Program-made: the position numbers and the translations under genes
Source: Desulfurococcales archaeon
GTDB lineage: Archaea; Thermoproteota; Thermoprotei_A; Sulfolobales; WAQK01
Direction: 5' to 3'
Length of the DNA: 64,000 bases
NCBI GenBank assembly: GCA_027083135.1
Contig: JALWQH010000052.1
Location: 43,591 to 107,590, forward strand
Notes under the pieces: model-generated
Databases searched by the model: none
What the model was told of the DNA's origin: nothing
Seen by the model: the letters and a program-made list of their open reading frames with translations, nothing else
In this document: piece by piece, positions 57,857 through 64,000 of the stretch
Numbering within the stretch: position 1 is the stretch's first letter
How the letters are laid out: each line of letters opens with the position of its first letter

Positions 57857-59115
57857 CCCTTCTCCCTCTCCAAGGGGTTTATCAGGATTACACGTACCTT
57901 CTCACCCGCCTCATACCCCTCCACATGCTCGGGAACCACTAGTATCCCGTTACCTCTCACCAGGGTTGACAATATTCCAGATCCCGTGATCCTCAGGGGC
58001 TCAACGCATAGTTCTCCGCCACACTCGTAGACCCTTACCCTGAAGAAAGATGTATAGCCGACAGCGTTTGCAAGCCTCCGCGTAAGCCTAGCCTCCACCA
58101 CAGGGCTTTCAGGCAGACGGGCTTCAAGCAGGCCTGTCACCACAGGTGTGACCACGGCTTCAAGCGCAGCCAAAGCGGCTACTGGGAAGCCTGAAACCAT
58201 GAAGACTGGTTTCCCATGCACTACTCCTATGCTTGTGGGTCTTCCAGGCCTCATGGCTATCCCCCTAATAATAATTCTTCCCAGCCTCTCCACAACCCTG
58301 GGCACAATGTCTCCGCTGCTAACCCCTGTCCCACCCGTGGTAACTATATAATCGTACCTGGAGGCAGTGTCCCTCAGCTTTAGGTAGAGATCCTCCTCCC
58401 TGTCTCCAACTACCCCTAGATAGGATGGCTCGCCTAGCCCTTTCTCCCTGAGGTAGCTTGATACTAGGAGTGCAGTACTGTTGTATACTCTCCCAGGCGG
58501 TGGAGGCCCGCCATCCCCCAGCTCCACAACCTCGTCTCCCGTGGATATTATCGCTGCTCTCACTCTAAGCGTCTTAACCCTGCTTATACCCAGGGATGCA
58601 AGAGCCCCTATATGCCAGGGCCTAATCACTGTCCCCCTCCTAACTACAGGTTCACCCTCCTCGAAGTCCTCACCCCTCCTAGATACATTGCCCCATACTG
58701 GCACCCCCCTGTACACCAGTATTCTATTCCCTCTCCTCTCAGTATCCTCGTACATCACTACTGCATTGGCTCCAGGGGGGAGCGGAGCGCCTGTAGCTAT
58801 CTCGGCGGCCTCGCCTCTCCCTATGCTTGGAATAGAGGATGGATCACTATCAACGGATACTCGGGTAACTACTTGGAGTTCGGCTGGGCTGCTGGGAGTA
58901 GCTCCATATGTATCCTCAGCCCTAACAGCATAGCCGTCGACAGCCGACCTGTTGTTTAAGGGTAAGCTGTAAGGAGCATACACGTCCTCCGCCGCTATTT
59001 TTCCTAGGGCCTGTGTGAGGGGCTTTTCCTCCACCCTAGGATTCAGGGATAATTCTCTCAGCGCCATTTTCACAGCATCATCCAGGCTTGTCAGCTTGTG
59101 TAGGAAGCCCTGCAT
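57853..59115 (-). CDS. moeA: MoeA-family molybdopterin molybdenumtransferase (second paralogue)
   Basis: NRSAVDGYAVRAEDTYGA, IISTGDEVVELG, VTTGGTGVSSGD; likely start at internal MQGFLHKL. Confidence 0.92.
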   Translation of the reverse strand: MQGFLHKLTSLDDAVKMALRELSLNPRVEEKPLTQALGKIAAEDVYAPYSLPLNNRSAVDGYAVRAEDTYGATPSSPAELQVVTRVSVDSDPSSIPSIGRGEAAEIATGAPLPPGANAVVMYEDTERRGNRILVYRGVPVWGNVSRRGEDFEEGEPVVRRGTVIRPWHIGALASLGISRVKTLRVRAAIISTGDEVVELGDGGPPPPGRVYNSTALLVSSYLREKGLGEPSYLGVVGDREEDLYLKLRDTASRYDYIVTTGGTGVSSGDIVPRVVERLGRIIIRGIAMRPGRPTSIGVVHGKPVFMVSGFPVAALAALEAVVTPVVTGLLEARLPESPVVEARLTRRLANAVGYTSFFRVRVYECGGELCVEPLRITGSGILSTLVRGNGILVVPEHVEGYEAGEKVRVILINPLEREKG

Positions 59116-59128
59116 CCCCTGCCTACAC

Positions 59129-60634
59129 CTATATCTTCTTATCCAGGTATTTCCTCCTAAGGTATTCTGCAAAGTGCTCCGGGTTTATCTCCTCTCCGAA
59201 GCTCCTCTTCAACAGCTCCTTGGGAGCATAGGTGGAGCCCCAGTGGTGAACCTTCTCCTCAAGATATCTGCGTATAGGCTTGAAGTCCATGTCTAGCACG
59301 TGTTCATAGATGTTAAGCTCGCCTGACATGTGGCTCCACACCTGGGCTGCCACCACGTTGCCTAGAGTGTAGGTGGGGAAGTATCCTATGCTCGCCATGC
59401 TCCAATGTATGTCTTGGAGAACGCCGTCGGCATGCCCCTTAGGCCTCACTCCCAGTAGGCGTTCCATCTCATCGTTCCAGGCTTCAGGCAGGTCTCCTGC
59501 CTTCAGCTCTCCTTCAATCATCAGCTTCTCAAGCCTGTATCTCAGAAGTATATGGAGATTATAGGTGACCTCATCAGCCTCTGTGCGTATGAGGCTAGGC
59601 CTAACAGTGTTAAAATACCTGTAAATCTCCTCGGCGTCGATGTCTCCCAGTATTCTCCCTAAATGCTTCTTGATTAGGGGGTGGAATGCCTGCGTGAATG
59701 CCTTGGAACGGCCTATCATGTTCTCCCAGAACCTGCTCTGCGATTCATGTATGCCTGCTGATACTCCCCCGCTCAGCGGCGTTGTCTTCAGCCTCTTATC
59801 AATCTGGAGCTCGTAGAGGGCGTGGCCGAACTCATGGATCGTGCCTAGCAGGCTTCTCTTGAAATCGTATCCCTCATATCTCGTCGTGATCCTCACATCA
59901 TCTATACCTATCCCTGTTGTGAAGGGGTGGGCTGAGACGTCGAACCTGCCTCTCTCCCCCAACGGGTATCCCAGGATTCTTAGAATCTCCTCGTTAAGCC
60001 TCCTGGCATCCTCCTCGCAATAGCGTGCTTCCTCCAAAGGATGTTTCTGAGGATAGTATCCCTCGGAGAGAACCTTGTCTAAGACTTCTCTTATAACAGG
60101 CTCTATGATGCTGAATACTCTATCCATGTCGCGTGTAGTGAGTCCCTCCTCGTAAAGGTCTAGCAGCGCGTCGTACGGGTGCTCCTCATAGCCCAGATGC
60201 TCCGCCGCCTCTCTTTCAAGCTCTATTATTCTCTCCATGTAGGGCTTGAATACGGAGTAATCATTCCTCTTCTTAGCTTCAAGCCATGCTCCCCGAGCCT
60301 CCTGGCCCAGCCTCGCCAGCTCTCCTACGAGGCTTGGGGGGAGAGCCTTAGCTATCCTTATGCTTCTTGAAAGAACCCTGATGACTCCGCGCTCATAGTC
60401 GTTGAGGCCTTCAAGCCTGCTGGCCTTATCTACGAGTTCAACTAGCTTCGGGTTGAGGGTGAGTTCTTGTGCAAGCATGGTGAGTTCTCCCGTGGCTATG
60501 CTCCTCTCCTCCAATCCTCTGGGAGGCATGTATGTCTCAGCATCCCAGCCCATAAGCGATAAAGCGTGGTGCAGGGCCCAGATACGCCTACTTAGGCCTA
60601 GTATCTCCTTCACCAAGGGGTTTTGGAAGGACAT
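59129..60634 (-). CDS. Carboxypeptidase Taq (M32)
   Basis: TTRYEGYDFKRSLLGTIHEFGHALYELQ (HExxH-type motif), HESQSRFWENMIGRS. Confidence 0.94.
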   Translation of the reverse strand: MSFQNPLVKEILGLSRRIWALHHALSLMGWDAETYMPPRGLEERSIATGELTMLAQELTLNPKLVELVDKASRLEGLNDYERGVIRVLSRSIRIAKALPPSLVGELARLGQEARGAWLEAKKRNDYSVFKPYMERIIELEREAAEHLGYEEHPYDALLDLYEEGLTTRDMDRVFSIIEPVIREVLDKVLSEGYYPQKHPLEEARYCEEDARRLNEEILRILGYPLGERGRFDVSAHPFTTGIGIDDVRITTRYEGYDFKRSLLGTIHEFGHALYELQIDKRLKTTPLSGGVSAGIHESQSRFWENMIGRSKAFTQAFHPLIKKHLGRILGDIDAEEIYRYFNTVRPSLIRTEADEVTYNLHILLRYRLEKLMIEGELKAGDLPEAWNDEMERLLGVRPKGHADGVLQDIHWSMASIGYFPTYTLGNVVAAQVWSHMSGELNIYEHVLDMDFKPIRRYLEEKVHHWGSTYAPKELLKRSFGEEINPEHFAEYLRRKYLDKKI

Positions 60635-60678
60635 GGTGTTCTCCGCTCTACCATGGTAGGCTTGGCGGATTATTAAGG

Positions 60679-62055
60679 GTGAGGTGGGCAATGCTCTTAT
60701 CCCGCAGACGTCACGATGTGCAGTGGTGCTTAGATGTGGATGTGGTTGAACTTTTAGCGAGGCTTGTAAGCATTAATACTACTAATAATCCAGCCAGGAA
60801 TATTAGGCCTGGGAGAGAGTGCCCCGAGTTCATAAGGGATACCCTGGCCTCCTGGGGCATTGAGTCGAGGATCATTGAGGTGAACGGCTACTACACCGTG
60901 TTTGGATCCCTGGGCTCTGGGAAGCCCAGAGTAATGTTTCAGGCACACTTTGACGTTGTGCCTGCTGATCCCTCCGAATGGAATACTGATCCCTTCAAGC
61001 CTGTGATCAGAGATGGACGCATGTATGGCAGGGGGGCAGCTGATGATAAGGGGAATGTTGCTGCAGTCATGTTCGCCCTCAGAAGCCTGGCTGAAATGGA
61101 GGGAAAGCTGGGTGGAAGAATACTATTCGCCTTCACAGGTGATGAGGAGGTAGGCGGAGCTAATGGAGCAGGCTATGTCTCACGGATGCTGGAGGAGAGG
61201 GGGGAACTCCCCCAGTATTTAATCAACGCTGATGGGGGGATGATGATCATTGTTAGGAGAAGGGCAATATTCAGCGCTGTGCTGGAAGTTAGGGGCGAGA
61301 AGGAGGAGAGGAGGGGCAGTATAGGTAGAGCTGTGCTGGAGGCCCGTACACCCGTCTTTGAGACAAGGCATGCGGCATACATTATGCCTCTCGTCGACAC
61401 TCATCCCCTGGTCGCAGCATCCCATTTGCTGCGCACCAGGATGCTTAGTGCAGTGAAGCTTAGTGGAAGCTTCTTGAAGAGCAATGTTGTCCCTGCAAGA
61501 GTGGAGCTCATATACGCTGAGCCTGGGGATGGTAGGGTAGAGGTGGATGCAGGCCTCACAAGCATGCTGCAGATGATTGTACCCCTGGTCAGGGCGCCTG
61601 TTCCAGCAGACCTTTACAGCGATTTCGGCGTATCAATAACGCCCAACATGTATAGCTATGATGGCAGCGTTCACAGGCTTGTATTCGATGTGAGGGCCAT
61701 GCTGAGAGATAAGGGGAAGCTTGAGAACGTGCTCCGCAGCGTTGTGGAGGAGAATAATCCTGAGGCTGAGCTGAGGGTTGAGGGCAGAGGCCTATACCTG
61801 TATACTAGCCCCAAGTCCATCATAGTCGCAGCTCTTAGAGAAGCCTCTAGGAAGAATGGGGTGGAGGTAAGTGTTGCTGAAGGTGCGGGAGCCTCTGATT
61901 CACGCTACTACTCGCCGCTAGGCGTAGAGGCAGTTGACTTTGGGCCGCGGGGCGGGTCGATCCATGGCCCCAATGAGTATGTTGAGCTGGATTCTCTACG
62001 CAGGCTTGTAGACATATATAGGGATGCTGCTCTAAGGCTTATGTCCTCAGAGTGA
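60679..62055 (+). CDS. M20-family peptidase (ArgE/DapE-like)
   Basis: MFQAHFDVVPADPSEWNTDPFKPVIRDGRMYGRGAADDKGNVAA, FTGDEEVGGANGAGY. Confidence 0.92.
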   Translation: MRWAMLLSRRRHDVQWCLDVDVVELLARLVSINTTNNPARNIRPGRECPEFIRDTLASWGIESRIIEVNGYYTVFGSLGSGKPRVMFQAHFDVVPADPSEWNTDPFKPVIRDGRMYGRGAADDKGNVAAVMFALRSLAEMEGKLGGRILFAFTGDEEVGGANGAGYVSRMLEERGELPQYLINADGGMMIIVRRRAIFSAVLEVRGEKEERRGSIGRAVLEARTPVFETRHAAYIMPLVDTHPLVAASHLLRTRMLSAVKLSGSFLKSNVVPARVELIYAEPGDGRVEVDAGLTSMLQMIVPLVRAPVPADLYSDFGVSITPNMYSYDGSVHRLVFDVRAMLRDKGKLENVLRSVVEENNPEAELRVEGRGLYLYTSPKSIIVAALREASRKNGVEVSVAEGAGASDSRYYSPLGVEAVDFGPRGGSIHGPNEYVELDSLRRLVDIYRDAALRLMSSE

Positions 62056-62069
62056 ATTTTTCTGCAGTC

Positions 62070-62597
62070 CTACCAGGGCACTTTTTTCCACCCAGCCTTA
62101 TATGCAGCATAGTTTGTAGCATAATGCAGGATCACTGTTAACACGAGCAGCATGGTGAAGCCTGCTAAGCCTATGTCAGCCATGCCTAACAGGTACGCCA
62201 GCCCCACGGAGAATAATAGGAAGTCAAGCTGATCGAGAAGGGGTGCGGGAGCCCCAGGCCTAAGCCCCATCCTCCTCTTAGCAAAGGAGCCCAGCAGGTC
62301 TCCAAGCATAGCCCCCACAGCCAGCACGAATCCCCTTACAACAATGATAAACGGGTCACTGCAGAAAAACGCTTCAAGCATACCTACAAGAGTACCTGTA
62401 GCCACACCTGCAAGAAACCCCTCAACACTCTTACTATCACCGAGAAGCCTCCTACCATCCCTGAAAAACCTACCACCATCAATAGGGTGAAGCCTACCAC
62501 CATAAAACCTTGAGAAAACCACGGGGGCACCATTAGCAGCATAGGCTGGGAGCACAAACCACACAGCATATAGGAGCTCCCACGTCAAACCACCCAT
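62070..62597 (-). CDS. carS: CDP-archaeol synthase (DUF46)
   Basis: YAANGAPVVFSRFYGGRLHPIDGGRFFRDGRRLLGDSKSVEGFLAG; start set at internal MGGLTWELL because the track ORF N-terminus lies over tRNA-Val. Confidence 0.9.
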   Translation of the reverse strand: MGGLTWELLYAVWFVLPAYAANGAPVVFSRFYGGRLHPIDGGRFFRDGRRLLGDSKSVEGFLAGVATGTLVGMLEAFFCSDPFIIVVRGFVLAVGAMLGDLLGSFAKRRMGLRPGAPAPLLDQLDFLLFSVGLAYLLGMADIGLAGFTMLLVLTVILHYATNYAAYKAGWKKVPW

Positions 62598-62693
62598 ACT
62601 GAAGGCCCACACAACATGGAAACGCAGCAAATTAAAACCTACGCTCACAACCAACAATACCCTGGGGTCAGAAACCCATAGGCTCCTGCAGGT

Positions 62694-62773
<80 letters not shown>

Positions 62774-62878
62774 CTAAAACAATGTCCTAGGTATTTCCTG
62801 TTTACATTTGTTTGGGAGGGGGATCCAAGTCAAGTTATTATCTTCTACCTATAGTAGTAACACCTGGTGCTTTGAAGA

Positions 62879-63064
62879 GTGTCAGAAATAGAGGGTATTG
62901 TTAAGGGCGGTGTGATTATCCCGCTGAAGCCTTTGAAGGAGCTGGAGGGTAAGAAGATCAGGATAAGGATAGTTGATGTGGAGAGCATTGATGCGGAGAA
63001 GCTCTATTCATATCTTAGGCTTTTAAGGGAGGGTGAAGATGCCGGGAACCTCTTCGAAATATAA
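62879..63064 (+). CDS. AF2212/DUF104-like antitoxin
   Basis: VKGGVIIPLKPLKELEGKKIRIRIVDVE, overlapping the MazF-like gene. Confidence 0.72.
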   Translation: MSEIEGIVKGGVIIPLKPLKELEGKKIRIRIVDVESIDAEKLYSYLRLLREGEDAGNLFEI

Positions 63065-63386
63065 CCAGGGTGATATTGTTATCTTAGAACTTCCGTTCAC
63101 AGATCTGCTCGGCTCTAAACTAAGACCTGTCTTAGTATTGAATGCTGTAGGCCTGGGAGAGGACATGATAGTAGCCAAGATAACCAGTCATTCTGGCCTG
63201 TATAGAGTGCCAGTAACACAGTCAGATTTAGCCGCTGGCCTGTTAAAGAGGGAGCCAAGCTATATAGATTGCTCAAGCATTTTTACTGTAGAGAAGAAAC
63301 TAGTGGTAAAGGCAGTAGGTAGGCTAACCGATGAGGCCTTGCTTAAGGTCAAGGAGCAATTAAGAATTATCTTCAACTTGGAGTAA
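63039..63386 (+). CDS. MazF/PemK-like toxin
   Basis: YNQGDIVILELPFTDLLGSKLRPVLVLNA typical PemK/MazF N-terminus; likely start MPGTSSK inside the track ORF. Confidence 0.88.
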   Translation: MPGTSSKYNQGDIVILELPFTDLLGSKLRPVLVLNAVGLGEDMIVAKITSHSGLYRVPVTQSDLAAGLLKREPSYIDCSSIFTVEKKLVVKAVGRLTDEALLKVKEQLRIIFNLE

Positions 63387-63560
63387 GGAACACTCTTAAC
63401 TCAGAGAATAAAATGCCTTGCTCGATGGCATGCATACCTGATGATATTTAGTTTAAGAAGATATATAATATTGACACCTGATCCGATATTCATCTTCAAG
63501 CATGAATATTATTATGTGTAATGTATGCATAGGTCTTAGTGCTCCCACATGACGAGGCTG

Positions 63561-63585
63561 CGGGGTTCAAGTCCCCGCGGGCCCA
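63561..63585 (+). repeat. 25-bp perfect repeat of the tRNA-Val 3' end (distal att-like site)
   Basis: cggggttcaagtccccgcgggccca is identical to 62746-62770. Confidence 0.95.
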
Positions 63586-63817
63586 TCAAACTTATATATC
63601 CATACCTAGATTCCAGGTATCATCCAAGGATAACTATGTATAAATAGTACTAGCATGTCTCTGCCGCTATCCATGAATTAGCCCAGGATTACAGATTATG
63701 TGGTGGTCTACTTTGTGGGCTATATTTCCGCATCATTGATCTTATCTGCTTCTCTGCCTGCTATTATGGTCATTCTTTTACCCGCGAAACTCGTTTTGGG
63801 TGTCCCTGGTTGGCTGG

Positions 63818-64000
63818 TTGAGTGAGATCGTTCTCCGCGGCTGGCTTGCGAGGCGTGTGGGGGAGGAGGCTGAGAAGCTGGGGGTTAGTGTTGAGGAGTA
63901 CTTGGTGGAGCTGCTCAGCCAGGGCCTCGACCCCAAGGATAAAGCCCTAAAATACCTTGAAGCTGCAGAAGACCTGCTGGAAGAGGCTAGAGAGAAGCTA
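63818..64000 (+). CDS. PaREP1-like protein, truncated by the window edge
   Basis: TTG-start frame MSEIVLRGWLARRVGEEAEKLGVSVEEYLVELLSQGLDPKDKALKYLEAAEDLLEEAREKL. Confidence 0.55.
   Translation, partial: MSEIVLRGWLARRVGEEAEKLGVSVEEYLVELLSQGLDPKDKALKYLEAAEDLLEEAREKL

Overview
The window looks like a chromosomal segment of a hyperthermophilic crenarchaeon (Thermoproteota, Desulfurococcales/Acidilobales-like; this is inferred from gene content and not tested). Most of it is dense housekeeping and metabolic coding: methionine aminopeptidase, a lone 5S rRNA, amidohydrolase, M24 and S9 peptidases, an oligopeptide ABC transporter, ABCE1, MoaD/MoaE/MoeA, MetG-beta, radical SAM enzymes, an MgtE-like transporter, GH38, a P-type H+-ATPase, rubrerythrin, a TIM/FBP aldolase-phosphatase pair, carbamate kinase, M32 and M20 peptidases, and CDP-archaeol synthase. 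The main signals are: (1) all three tRNA genes in the window (Pro-TGG, Arg-CCG, Val-GAC) have a toxin-antitoxin type module or its remains just downstream of the tRNA 3' end. Two of these are bracketed by a second copy of the tRNA 3' end (45 bp and 25 bp perfect direct repeats), which makes ~1.3 kb and ~0.9 kb mini-islands with no visible integrase. (2) An unannotated 30-aa ORF encodes a microprotein made only of M, F, E and W with a ~10-residue EEEEWWEEEE periodicity. It lies next to a well-formed candidate C/D box sRNA. (3) A surface-glycan/peptidoglycan-like locus combines GH18, NagZ-like GH3 and an S13 (PBP4-like) carboxypeptidase with an oligopeptide importer that lacks adjacent ATPases. 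(4) There are several strong palindromes and operators, including a perfect 17-bp-arm hairpin at 46527-46561 and a perfect 22-bp palindrome at 16695-16716. All calls were made by eye from the sequence and the supplied ORF track; no database search was run.
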